Positions 19,113 to 28,441 of a DNA stretch of 64,000 nucleotides are shown here, piece by piece. Origin of the DNA: Methylotenera sp. Lineage in GTDB: Bacteria; Pseudomonadota; Gammaproteobacteria; Burkholderiales; Methylophilaceae. Below the pieces are notes generated by a model. The model made no database searches. It saw nothing but the letters and a program-made list of their open reading frames with translations, and was not told the DNA's origin. The stretch lies in NCBI RefSeq assembly GCF_013141425.1, contig NZ_JABFRA010000077.1, positions 19,690 through 83,689 on the forward strand, written 5' to 3'. Every line of letters begins with the position of its first letter. The stretch's first letter is position 1. The position numbers were made by a program, and so were the translations under genes.

Positions 19113-20198
19113 TTAGGTCTTACTACTCAACCACTGTCGTCGCCAAAAAATTAGAATCATCAGCAAGGCTATTCCCGCCATAATGGATAACGCCCACCAA
19201 AATCCATTACGGTCGCTTATCCACGGCATCCAGTGAAAATTCATGCCAAAAATGCCGGCAATTAAGGTGGCAGGCATAAACAGCATGGCAACCACGGTTA
19301 AAGCGCGCACTTCTAAATTCACCCGCTGACTGACACTAGCCATGTAAATATCCATCATACCACTTAAGGTATCGCGTATTGATTCAAGCGATTCAATAAA
19401 ATTCACTGTGTGGTCGTAAACATCGCGCAAATAGGGCATCGTCGCAGGCTTAAAAAAGCCCTTTTCATTTCGCGTCAGGCTGTTAATTACCTCACGCAAT
19501 GGCCATACAGCCCGACGTAGCTCAATGCTGGCATGTTTTAGCTGATGAATACTGTGCAGTTCTGCGTTGCTTGGGTTATTCAAAAGCGCTTCTTCTAAGC
19601 TTTCACTAGCTTCACCCACTTCTTCCAACACACTAAAGTAGCGATCCACGACACTGTCGAGTAAGGCATAAGCCAAATAATCGACACCAAGCTCGCGAAT
19701 TGGTGCTCGAGTGGCGCGTAGACGCTCCCGTATCGGCTCAAATGCCCCTGTCGAACGCTCTTGAAAGGTCAATAAAAAGTTGCGACCTAGTACCAAACTA
19801 ATTTGCTCAGAACTGGTTGACATACTTTCTGCATGATAATAAAACAGCCGCGTTTCTAAAAAAACATACTCGTCAAACTCATCCAATTTCGGGCGCTGTT
19901 CGGTATTAAGAATGTCTTCTAGCACTAAAGGATGTAAATTGAATAAATCGCCGATCTGTTTAACCAATTTAACATCATGCACTCCATGCACATTTAGCCA
20001 GATTTTTTTATTTGGGTCAGGTTTAAAGTTAGCCAACTCTTTCACAGGCAATTCACATTCAACCAGGCCACTCGCATCGTAACTAATTTTGCTGACTCTA
20101 GGCGCGTCTAGCTGTTTGGATTCCGCATCACCAACATAGACTAACGAGCCCGGTGGCAAACCGATTTTCTTACTATGATGTCGTTTGTTTTTTCGCAT
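19113..20198 (-). CDS. corA: CorA-type magnesium/cobalt transporter
   Basis: C-terminal GMNFHWMPW (GMN motif) with two TM helices. Confidence 0.92.
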   Translation of the reverse strand: MRKNKRHHSKKIGLPPGSLVYVGDAESKQLDAPRVSKISYDASGLVECELPVKELANFKPDPNKKIWLNVHGVHDVKLVKQIGDLFNLHPLVLEDILNTEQRPKLDEFDEYVFLETRLFYYHAESMSTSSEQISLVLGRNFLLTFQERSTGAFEPIRERLRATRAPIRELGVDYLAYALLDSVVDRYFSVLEEVGEASESLEEALLNNPSNAELHSIHQLKHASIELRRAVWPLREVINSLTRNEKGFFKPATMPYLRDVYDHTVNFIESLESIRDTLSGMMDIYMASVSQRVNLEVRALTVVAMLFMPATLIAGIFGMNFHWMPWISDRNGFWWALSIMAGIALLMILIFWRRQWLSSKT

Positions 20199-20212
20199 AG
20201 CGCTATATTAGC

Positions 20213-21415
20213 TTATTCTGCACGTAACGCGTCAATTGGGTCTAACCGTGAAGCGCTGATGGCGGGTAAAACTCCTGCAAGTAGGCCTATCACGCCTGAA
20301 ACCACGACGGCGATCAGCGCAAAACTCCAAGGTGTATGCACGGGAAAATTTGGCATTAATAGATGCAAGAACTGCGCTAAACCAATACCCAACAACAAAC
20401 CTAAAACTCCACCCAGAACCGCCAAAATTACCGACTCACTCAAAAACAAGCCTAAAATAGTGCGTTGACGTGCGCCCAGTGCAACTAACAAGCCGATTTC
20501 ATTGGTGCGTTCAGTGACTGAAATCGTCATAATCGTCACAATACCCACGCTACCCACCAACAATGAAATCCCGCCCAAGGCCCCCACTGCCATGGTCAAA
20601 ATATTCAGAATGTTCGACAAGGTCTTCAGCATGTCTTCTTGAGTGGTAATGGTAAAATCTTCGTGGCCATGACGCAAAGCTAGTCGTTGCTTAACAGCAC
20701 TCGCGACTGTAGCGGACGAGGTGCCTTCGGTATACAGCACTTGAATCTCCATCAAGCCTTCACGGTTATAAAGCTCCAAAGCTCGTGCGGCAGGAATATA
20801 CGCCGTATCATCTAAATCAATCCCCAGAAACTGGCCTTTGGGTGCTAAAACGCCAATCACCCGAAAGTGCAAACCGCCAATGCGTACCCGCGCACCAAGT
20901 GGGTTTTCTGTGCCAAAGAGCTCTTTACGCAGCTTGCTGCCCAGCACCACAAATGCACGCGAATCGCCTGCGCCTTCCCGTGGTAAGAAACTACCAATTT
21001 GTACCTTGGCACTAAATACACGAACAAAATCTGCGTCTACACCGTAAATCGTTGTGCGACGTAAACGCCCGTTATTTTCAACTTCTGAATTTCCCCACAC
21101 GGTAGGCGTAGAGCCTGTAACGTGCGGCAATTGCTTTAGCGACTCAGCATCTTCCATTGTCAATAAACGTGCAGTGGTTGGAATGCCCGTTGGTGGTTGG
21201 CCACCCGTTTTGACCTTGCCTGGTGAAACACCGATAACGTTGGTGCCAAACTGGGTGAATTCTTTTAATACAAACTGGTGTACGCCCTCACCAATCGAGG
21301 TAAGCAAAATCACGGCAGCAATACCAACAGCAATGCCTAGCAAGGTTAAAAAGCTGCGCAAACGATGTGAAATAATCGCTTGAAGGGCAAATCGGCCAGC
21401 GTCTGCAATCAACAT
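20213..21415 (-). CDS. MacB/FtsX-like ABC transporter permease
   Basis: SHRLRSFLTLLGIAVGIAAVILL...GTNVIGVSPG...SVTERTNEIGLLVALGARQ; C-terminal four-TM arrangement. Confidence 0.9.
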   Translation of the reverse strand: MLIADAGRFALQAIISHRLRSFLTLLGIAVGIAAVILLTSIGEGVHQFVLKEFTQFGTNVIGVSPGKVKTGGQPPTGIPTTARLLTMEDAESLKQLPHVTGSTPTVWGNSEVENNGRLRRTTIYGVDADFVRVFSAKVQIGSFLPREGAGDSRAFVVLGSKLRKELFGTENPLGARVRIGGLHFRVIGVLAPKGQFLGIDLDDTAYIPAARALELYNREGLMEIQVLYTEGTSSATVASAVKQRLALRHGHEDFTITTQEDMLKTLSNILNILTMAVGALGGISLLVGSVGIVTIMTISVTERTNEIGLLVALGARQRTILGLFLSESVILAVLGGVLGLLLGIGLAQFLHLLMPNFPVHTPWSFALIAVVVSGVIGLLAGVLPAISASRLDPIDALRAE

Positions 21416-21417
21416 TA

Positions 21418-22626
21418 TTATCGCTTTGATAAGGCCTGAATCGGGTCAAGTTGCGCTGCACGGCGGGCGGGCATTACGCCAAACACCAAGCCAGAAATAA
21501 GCGCAGTCGCCAAACCAGCCAATACCGCCCACAGCGGCGGATACGCGGGAAAAGTGGGGTACAATTGCCGCAATACCGCCGCTCCTAAATAGCCCAATCC
21601 AACCCCCACCATGGCGCCCGACAAGGACAACAAAACCGCTTCCACCATAAATAACTGACGCACCGCGGCTGAAGTTGCGCCCAATGCTTTCAGCAGGCCA
21701 ATTTCCCCCGTCCGTTGTGTAACGGAAACGAGCATCACATTCATCACCAATATGCCTGCTACCGCTAGACTTATCCCTGCAATACCAGCAACACCAAGTG
21801 TTAATACATTCAAAATTTTATCGAAAGTTTCCAGTATCGCATCTTGAGTAATCACCGTCACGTCTTCTTCCCCGTCATGGCGCTGTGTAATGGTTTTGAG
21901 TACACGCGTTTTCACTTCGCCTATTTGCTCGCGGCTACGAGCTTCTACCAAGATGCGAAACAGCGTATTACTGTTCAGCATCGCTTGCGCTGTAGCTACT
22001 GGCACAATAACCAGTTCATCGGTCGTCATGCCCATGCCTTGCCCACCCTCCGCCAGCACACCCACCACTCGCAGTCGCCTATCGCCAATGCGCACGGTTT
22101 TACCCAGTGGGTTTTCATTGCCAAAAATCTCGTGTCGTATTACCGCCCCCAATACCACTTCGGCCGAGCCATGGCCGACCTCATCTTTAGGCAGAAAACG
22201 CCCGATACCTAGCTTGAGCTGGCGTACTTTAATAAAATCGTCGTTAGTGCCCAACAACATGGCTTCGCGCAGTTTGCCTGCTGCATTAATTTCCGTTGTC
22301 GCAACCAAAATCGGCGCAATGCGTTTGACTTCTGGCAACCTGAGCAAGGCATTGGCATCTTCCACCGTTAAATCACGAGGCGTACTTGTAACTAAATTGG
22401 CAGGGTTAAAACCACGCGTTTCAGAGCGGCCCGGCAACACAATCACTAAATTCGTGCCAATTGCTGAGAATTCATCCACCACGTAACGGCGCGCACCATC
22501 GCCCAAAGCGGTTAACATCACCACGGCCGCCACACCAATCGACATGGCGAATATCAGCAAGCCGGTGCGCAAAGGCGCAGCTGTTGCGGCGTCACCCGCG
22601 TAGCGAAAGGTATCGGCAATTTTCAA
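21418..22626 (-). CDS. MacB/FtsX-like ABC transporter permease (paralog)
   Basis: GLLIFAMSIGVAAVVMLTALGDGARRYVV...SVTQRTGEIGLLKALGAT. Confidence 0.9.
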   Translation of the reverse strand: MKIADTFRYAGDAATAAPLRTGLLIFAMSIGVAAVVMLTALGDGARRYVVDEFSAIGTNLVIVLPGRSETRGFNPANLVTSTPRDLTVEDANALLRLPEVKRIAPILVATTEINAAGKLREAMLLGTNDDFIKVRQLKLGIGRFLPKDEVGHGSAEVVLGAVIRHEIFGNENPLGKTVRIGDRRLRVVGVLAEGGQGMGMTTDELVIVPVATAQAMLNSNTLFRILVEARSREQIGEVKTRVLKTITQRHDGEEDVTVITQDAILETFDKILNVLTLGVAGIAGISLAVAGILVMNVMLVSVTQRTGEIGLLKALGATSAAVRQLFMVEAVLLSLSGAMVGVGLGYLGAAVLRQLYPTFPAYPPLWAVLAGLATALISGLVFGVMPARRAAQLDPIQALSKR

Positions 22627-22644
22627 AGATTCGCACCTCTAAAG

Positions 22645-23376
22645 TCACTTCGCGCTGACAATATCACTCACCACTCCGCCATCTTCCATGCGAATCTGCC
22701 GACGCGCCCGTGCGCCAAGCGCTTGGTCATGTGTGACCACAATCAGCGTCATGCCTTGCGCGTTCAGCTTTTCCAGAAGCTTAACGACTTCTTCGCCAGT
22801 ACTTCGGTCTAAGTTGCCGGTGGGTTCATCTGCCAGCAAAACCGCAGGGCGCAGAATTGTGGCGCGTGCAATCGCCACACGCTGACGTTGCCCGCCAGAA
22901 AGCTCGTTGGGGCGATGATGAGCACGATCGGTTAAACCATACTCTTGAAGCGCCTGTGAGACACGTTTAGCGCGGTCCGCTTTTGGGAAACCTGATAACA
23001 CTAAGGGCAACTCGATATTCGCGGCCGCGGTTAAGCGCGGCACTAAATGAAAACTCTGAAAAATAAAGCCAATGCGTTCACTTCGCACGGCGGCCAGTTC
23101 ATCGGCATCCAGCGTCGTCACGTCGCGACCTTCTAGTTTATAGGAACCTTCATCGGGGCGATCTAACAAGCCAAGCAGATTCAACAAAGTCGACTTGCCT
23201 GAACCCGACGGGCCCATCACTGCAATATATTCGCCAGAAGTGATAGTCAAATTCACATCACGCAAAGCATGCACTTGGCTGTCACCTAAATAGAACGTGC
23301 GATTGATTCCGCCCAAAGAAATTAAGGATGAAGTCAAAGGTGAAATATCTGGTGAAATCAGGCGTTCATCCGACAT
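22645..23376 (-). CDS. ABC transporter ATP-binding protein (MacB/LolD-type)
   Basis: GPSGSGKSTLLNLLG Walker A, LSGGQRQRVAIARA signature, LLADEPTGNLD Walker B. Confidence 0.97.
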   Translation of the reverse strand: MSDERLISPDISPLTSSLISLGGINRTFYLGDSQVHALRDVNLTITSGEYIAVMGPSGSGKSTLLNLLGLLDRPDEGSYKLEGRDVTTLDADELAAVRSERIGFIFQSFHLVPRLTAAANIELPLVLSGFPKADRAKRVSQALQEYGLTDRAHHRPNELSGGQRQRVAIARATILRPAVLLADEPTGNLDRSTGEEVVKLLEKLNAQGMTLIVVTHDQALGARARRQIRMEDGGVVSDIVSAK

Positions 23377-23382
23377 ATGCGA

Positions 23383-24558
23383 TTATTTCGCCTTGATTTT
23401 ATTGGTGTTATCACCCACATTTTCAGGTGTCACTTTTATTCCCGCTGTAACACCTTCACGTTCCAGCGAAGTCACAATACGGTCACCTACTTTTAGCCCT
23501 TCCAGCACCTCGGTATATTCCCAATTGGTAATGCCAGTTTTAATAGTACGCTCTTCAATTACTTGGGTTGTTGGCTGATAAATAAGCACCTTACTACCTT
23601 CCAGCAAGGTGGTTGTGGGTACCCGCAAAGCGTTATCGTGGCTCTCCAGCACAATTTCCACATCTGCGCTGTAACCTACCAGTAGCTTTTTGCCATCTTC
23701 AGCGTTGTCTAATGAAACTTCCACATCCACGGTACGCGCCTGTTTTTCAACTGCTACCACATAAGGCGCAACGCGCTTCACATGGCCTTTTAAAGGTTGA
23801 TTCGGCAGCGCATCCAAAGAAACACGCGCAACTTGCCCAATATGAATCTTGGGGGCATCCACTTCATCCATCGGCGCCTCAATGTACAAACAAGAATCAT
23901 CAATCAAATCGATGGCGGGCGGCGTGGCCACCCCGGGAGGAGATGGCGTGGTGTATTCACCCAACTCACCCACAATATCGGCCACAATACCGTCAAACGG
24001 CGCAACTAATACTGTGCGATTTTGCTCCACTTGCGTCACTTTCACACGGGCTTGCGCCTGATTCACGTCTGCACGTGCGGCCTCGCACGCGGCACGACGC
24101 GACTGCGCCTCATAGCGCGATTTTTCTTCACCACTTTTAGAGATAAAGCCCTTCGCACGCAAATCGGCCATGCGCCCTGCTTCACGTTCGGCGTTTTCAG
24201 CCATCGCACAGGCTTCGGCAATGCGCTTTTGACTGCTAGTCACCTGCGTTTGCGCAAGGCTACTTTGCGCCTGCTGGTCGTCGTTCCAAAGTCGCAATAA
24301 AACTTGGCCTTTTTTAACGTGGTCGCCTTTTTTAACGCCAAGGTAAGCAATACGGCCGCCGCTTATGGGCGAGAGTCGCGTACGCAAACAAGCTTCCACA
24401 CTACCTGCACGCGTGTTGGCCACGCTGGCTTCTACCCTGCCATGCCCGACTTCAACTAAGGCAACGGTAATTGGCTTGGGCCGACTAAACCACCAGAATG
24501 CGCTCCCCGCGCCAACAATGAGAATAAAAATGATAATAATGCGTCGCATAGAATTCAA
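23383..24558 (-). CDS. HlyD/MacA-like periplasmic adaptor (membrane fusion) protein
   Basis: N-terminal TM, coiled-coil hairpin and RTKxxxF-like/ lipoyl motif regions; operonic with ABC exporter genes. Confidence 0.88.
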   Translation of the reverse strand: MNSMRRIIIIFILIVGAGSAFWWFSRPKPITVALVEVGHGRVEASVANTRAGSVEACLRTRLSPISGGRIAYLGVKKGDHVKKGQVLLRLWNDDQQAQSSLAQTQVTSSQKRIAEACAMAENAEREAGRMADLRAKGFISKSGEEKSRYEAQSRRAACEAARADVNQAQARVKVTQVEQNRTVLVAPFDGIVADIVGELGEYTTPSPPGVATPPAIDLIDDSCLYIEAPMDEVDAPKIHIGQVARVSLDALPNQPLKGHVKRVAPYVVAVEKQARTVDVEVSLDNAEDGKKLLVGYSADVEIVLESHDNALRVPTTTLLEGSKVLIYQPTTQVIEERTIKTGITNWEYTEVLEGLKVGDRIVTSLEREGVTAGIKVTPENVGDNTNKIKAK

Positions 24559-24604
24559 TTAAATGTGAATGGAATCAGCGTACCACTTTATGCAAGCGAA
24601 TGGA

Positions 24605-24618
24605 TTGATATAAATCGA
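24605..24618. promoter_or_regulatory. FNR-like half-conserved site
   Basis: TTGAT-ATAA-ATCGA (one mismatch from TTGAT-N4-ATCAA), about 47 bp upstream of the adaptor gene start. Confidence 0.4.
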
Positions 24619-24697
24619 TATCGGCTTAGTTTTTTGTATATTTGTTAATTTGTAAGTATCGACTTGCAAATCGACAATATTCCCGCGTTTGCATCAA

Positions 24698-25267
24698 CTA
24701 GATAGTTGATTTTATTGCTTCGCCTGTCGCGAAAAATGTGCCTCCAGCAACGTGGTGTATGTTACGCAGGTTATCAAAACCTTCAAAATGCCAACGGCCA
24801 TCTGAAAACACGCGTTCATCTGCTTGCGCCGCAACCACTTCGGCAATGAATAAATCGTAAGTCTTTTGATTCTGCGGCTCGGGGATAAGCTTACATTCCA
24901 ACCACGCCACGCAACCTTTGAGCAAAGGCGCATCGATTTCAGTCGCTGAAAAAGTTTCTAAACCGTATTGCGCAAATTTATCAGTATCAGCCAAATCACG
25001 ACCAGAAGTTGTACCCACTTTGCGCACAATATCCACCTGCGCCACACATGGCACGTTAATAGCAAACGTACCAGACGCTTCAATCAACTCGCGTGTATAA
25101 GCGCTTTTATCAATCACTACCGTGATTTTTGGAGGGTCAAAATCCAACGCACAAGCCCACGCCGCCGCCATGATATTTTGTTTACTATTGTGGCGGGCTG
25201 AAACCAGAATGGTTGGACCGTGGTTTAGGAGGCGGTAAGCTTGGTTAAGTTGAATAGATTTAATCAT
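24698..25267 (-). CDS. flavin reductase-like (FMN-binding) protein
   Basis: PTILVSARHNSKQNIMAAAWACALDFDPPKITVVIDKSAYTRELIEASGTFAINVP. Confidence 0.85.
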   Translation of the reverse strand: MIKSIQLNQAYRLLNHGPTILVSARHNSKQNIMAAAWACALDFDPPKITVVIDKSAYTRELIEASGTFAINVPCVAQVDIVRKVGTTSGRDLADTDKFAQYGLETFSATEIDAPLLKGCVAWLECKLIPEPQNQKTYDLFIAEVVAAQADERVFSDGRWHFEGFDNLRNIHHVAGGTFFATGEAIKSTI

Positions 25268-25591
25268 TTTATGGTGATTAACGTACTTTTAACAAAAATA
25301 AAAATTCATTTTAGACTATTTAGTTTTAATCAGTTTTAGAACAAGAAATCTTGGGAACTCCCAAGGACTTGAGTACTTTGACTGAACTTCTATAGACGGC
25401 ATTGGCTCAATTAAACTTATCAATTCGAACCGCAATCAATTAAGGCTGCAATATACCGAGATAACGGTCTATGGAAATGAGTTGTAAGCCCAATGAAGTC
25501 ATTACTACTTGAGATGCTAAATGGAGCTTCAATTGCTATCTCTTTCTCGTATGAAAACTAAGGTTCTTTATCATAGCCCCAGCTCGCGTAG

Positions 25592-25617
25592 GGCGCATTA
25601 TCGAAGTGTAATGCGCC
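25592..25617. repeat. palindromic REP-like element
   Basis: GGCGCATTA-TCGAAGTG-TAATGCGCC perfect 9-bp arms; no T-tract. Confidence 0.6.
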
Positions 25618-25622
25618 GTATG

Positions 25623-25799
25623 TTATTGTTTATTTTCAACTGTCGTATGTTCTTGCAACTGACTAGTCGTTTTTGATTCAGCCACCACATAAGGCGTGCC
25701 ATTTTGTTCGGCTAATCTTTTTGCTGTTTGCGCAGCACGGCGTAATGCGACATCTGCATCTTGAAGCTCTTTGCTGGCTGGTATTTTTTCGTTATGCAT
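25623..25799 (-). CDS. 58-aa protein, candidate partner (antitoxin-like) of zeta-type kinase
   Basis: MHNEKIPASKELQDADVALRRAAQTAKRLAEQNGTPYVVAESKTTSQLQEHTTVENKQ; ATG overlaps the kinase stop (TAATG). Not in the supplied ORF track because it is short. Confidence 0.7.
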   Translation of the reverse strand: MHNEKIPASKELQDADVALRRAAQTAKRLAEQNGTPYVVAESKTTSQLQEHTTVENKQ

Positions 25800-26314
25800 T
25801 ATTTCACCTCTGTTTCTAGCAAAATGGGTTGTGGATGTGAATTGTCATATAAAGACCAAGAATCTGCTAGCGCTTTGTAAATGCTATGGAAATTGCTGAC
25901 ACCTGCTTTGTATCTTCGGCGTATCGTTGTTTCTGGGATGTTATGTCCACCAGCTGCAACTCTTGCTGCTACACGGTTAACGGCCAAATCTTCATTTGGC
26001 AAATACAGAAAAAACAAAGTGATGTGGTAACCAAGCTTTTTCCACTCCACAATATGAGAAGCGTATGTTTTGCCTGAAAGTGTGGTTTCAAAAGCAAAGC
26101 TATTGCCTGATTTTACGTTAGCGTCTATTTCTTTTAGCATTAAACGCGCTGCTTTAATTGCTGCGGTTTCTGGTGCAAAAGGAGCCAAGCCTGCGGCAAT
26201 TAAATCTGCGTTAATAAAGATTGGGCAGTTAGCTTCATTTGGTAGGTATTCACGAGCGAAGGTAGTTTTACCTGCACCGTTTGGCCCTGCAATAATGATG
26301 ACTTTTTTTGACAT
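25799..26314 (-). CDS. zeta-toxin-like P-loop kinase
   Basis: IIIAGPNGAGKTTFAREYLP Walker A, FINADLIAAGL, FETTLSG, GGHNIPETTIRRRYKAGVSNF. ATG at 26314 (MSKKV) overlaps glnS stop as TAATG. Confidence 0.85.
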   Translation of the reverse strand: MSKKVIIIAGPNGAGKTTFAREYLPNEANCPIFINADLIAAGLAPFAPETAAIKAARLMLKEIDANVKSGNSFAFETTLSGKTYASHIVEWKKLGYHITLFFLYLPNEDLAVNRVAARVAAGGHNIPETTIRRRYKAGVSNFHSIYKALADSWSLYDNSHPQPILLETEVK

Positions 26315-28098
26315 TACTTCTGCCAAGCATCTCGCAAAGTCACTGTTCTATTAAACACAGGCTTACCTGCTACGCTGTCTATTTTATCCGCAACAAAGTA
26401 ACCGTGGCGTTCAAATTGGAAGCTGTCTTCGGCTTTTGCGTCTTTTAAGCTTGGCTCTAGTTGTGCTGTAATCACGGTGACTGAATTTGGGTTGATGTCG
26501 GTTAAGAAATCTCTGTCGTGACCATCTTCTGTTTGACCTTGGCCCGGATGCGCTTCTTTAAAAAGTCTGTCGTACAAGCGCACTTCACATTCGTACGCAT
26601 GTTGCGCTGAAACCCAGTGAATATTGCCTTTGACTTTGACGCTATCTGAACCCGGCGTGCCTGATTTAGTGTCTGGTAGATATTCGCAATGCACCACAGT
26701 GACGTTGCCGTTGGCGTCTTTTTCGCAACCTGTACATTTCACCACATAGCCGTAACGCAAGCGCACCATGCCTTCTGGCGTGAGACGGAAATAGCCTTTG
26801 CTTGGCACTTCCATAAAGTCTTCGCGTTCTATCCATAGCTCACGAGTCAGCGGCACTATGCGTTTGCCTAGTTCTGGTTTTAGCGGATGGTTAGGCGCAA
26901 AGCAGTCTTCTACGCTATTTACAGGATAGTTATCAATCACCAGTTTGATTGGGTCTAACACGGCAATGCGGCGCTCTGCATTGATGTTGAGCACTTCGCG
27001 CATGCAGTCTTCAAAGGTTGAATAGTCAATCCATGAATCGGCTTTGCTTACGCCGATGCGGTCAGTAAATAGTTTAAAGCCTTCTGCAACATAGCCTCGG
27101 CGGCGGGCGCCTGCAAGCGTTGGCAGGCGTGGGTCATCCCAACCGCTGACGTGTTTTTCTTCTACCAATTGTATGAGTTTGCGTTTTGATAGCACGACAT
27201 AAGTGAGATTCAAACGCGCAAATTCGTATTGTTTTGGTAGTGGGTGAGCCAGTAAGCCAGCTTCGGCAAGGCGCTCTAATAGCCAATCGTAAAATGGGCG
27301 TTGGTCTTCAAATTCTAGCGTGCAAATTGAGTGTGTAATTTGTTCTAACGCATCTTCAATTGGGTGCGCAAAGGTGTACATTGGATAAATGCACCATTTA
27401 TCGCCAGTGTTGTGGTGATGCGCTCGGCGCACACGGTAAATGGCTGGGTCACGCAGGTTGATATTGGGCGATGCCATGTCGATTTTAGAACGTAAAATCA
27501 AGCTACCATCGGCATGTTTGCCATCACGCATTTCACGGAAAAGCGCTAGGTTTTCTGCCACGGTGCGCTCGCGCCACAGTGAGTTTTTACCTGCCTCTGT
27601 AAGTGTGCCGCGATTAATGCGCATTTCTTCTGCGCTTTGGCTATCTACGTAAGCATGGCCGTTTTCAATCAGCGCTTCAGCTGCGCGGTACATAAAGTCA
27701 AAATAGTTACTTGCGAAATATAGATTACTCTCTCCGCCATTCTGCCAGCCAAACCCTAGCCACTTAACAGAATCGGTAATGCTATCAACGTATTCTTGGC
27801 TTTCTTTTTCTGGGTTGGTGTCATCAAAACGCAAATGGCAAACGCCGTTATAATCGCGCGCTAAACCAAAATTTAAAAAGATGCTTTTAGCATGACCAAT
27901 GTGCAAATAGCCATTTGGTTCGGGAGGAAAGCGTGTACGGATTTTCGCTGGATCTGGCTGACCTGCAGCTTGATGCGTGGCATCGCCCGGTGTGCCTGCC
28001 CACTTGCGTGAAGCGTAAACGCCTTGCTCAAGGTCTTTATCTACAATCGCTCGAATAAAATTAGAGCCTAATGGAATGGGGGCTTTTTCTTGTGACAT
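26314..28098 (-). CDS. glnS: glutaminyl-tRNA synthetase
   Basis: RFPPEPNGYLHIGHAKSI (HIGH) and VLSKRKL (KMSKS-like), FDDTNPEKE. Confidence 0.98.
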   Translation of the reverse strand: MSQEKAPIPLGSNFIRAIVDKDLEQGVYASRKWAGTPGDATHQAAGQPDPAKIRTRFPPEPNGYLHIGHAKSIFLNFGLARDYNGVCHLRFDDTNPEKESQEYVDSITDSVKWLGFGWQNGGESNLYFASNYFDFMYRAAEALIENGHAYVDSQSAEEMRINRGTLTEAGKNSLWRERTVAENLALFREMRDGKHADGSLILRSKIDMASPNINLRDPAIYRVRRAHHHNTGDKWCIYPMYTFAHPIEDALEQITHSICTLEFEDQRPFYDWLLERLAEAGLLAHPLPKQYEFARLNLTYVVLSKRKLIQLVEEKHVSGWDDPRLPTLAGARRRGYVAEGFKLFTDRIGVSKADSWIDYSTFEDCMREVLNINAERRIAVLDPIKLVIDNYPVNSVEDCFAPNHPLKPELGKRIVPLTRELWIEREDFMEVPSKGYFRLTPEGMVRLRYGYVVKCTGCEKDANGNVTVVHCEYLPDTKSGTPGSDSVKVKGNIHWVSAQHAYECEVRLYDRLFKEAHPGQGQTEDGHDRDFLTDINPNSVTVITAQLEPSLKDAKAEDSFQFERHGYFVADKIDSVAGKPVFNRTVTLRDAWQK

Positions 28099-28227
28099 GT
28101 TTTTAACTTAATTTTGAAGTCGAAATAATTGCGTTTATTTTACACTGTTATTTTTGTAATTCCCTGTAGCACTAGCATCTAGTTAATTTTTTGTAATGTT
28201 AATCTATAGTTATGGATAATAAACTAG

Positions 28228-28321
28228 CAATCCTGAACTTAATAAACCATTCATCTTGAGCCTAATAAACCTGTCATCCTGAACCTAATAAACATGTCAT
28301 TCTGAACTTGTTTCAGGATCT
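28228..28321. repeat. four-unit, 23-bp tandem repeat ending in a REP-like hairpin
   Basis: Units: caATCCTGAACTTAATAAACCAT / TCATCTTGAGCCTAATAAACCTG / TCATCCTGAACCTAATAAACATG / TCATTCTGAACTTGTTTCAGGATCT. Confidence 0.8.
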
Positions 28322-28441
28322 TGTGCGTACATTTACAATTTAATATTTGGCAGAAGATTCAGGCCTTCGTCTGAATACCAGTGCATTTCAGAATAACTGA
28401 GTATGTTTGGCAAACAAGCCCTGTGATAAACTTCACCTCAC

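Noticed and set aside
21890-22486. 198-aa plus-strand ORF
   Set aside because: Antisense to a well-supported ABC permease; no domain signature.
23613-24140. 175-aa plus-strand ORF
   Set aside because: Antisense to the HlyD-like adaptor; His/Pro/Arg-rich shadow translation.
24690-24710. ATCAACTA-GA-TAGTTGAT palindrome at the flavin reductase stop codon
   Set aside because: Short and overlapping coding end; no clear terminator tract.
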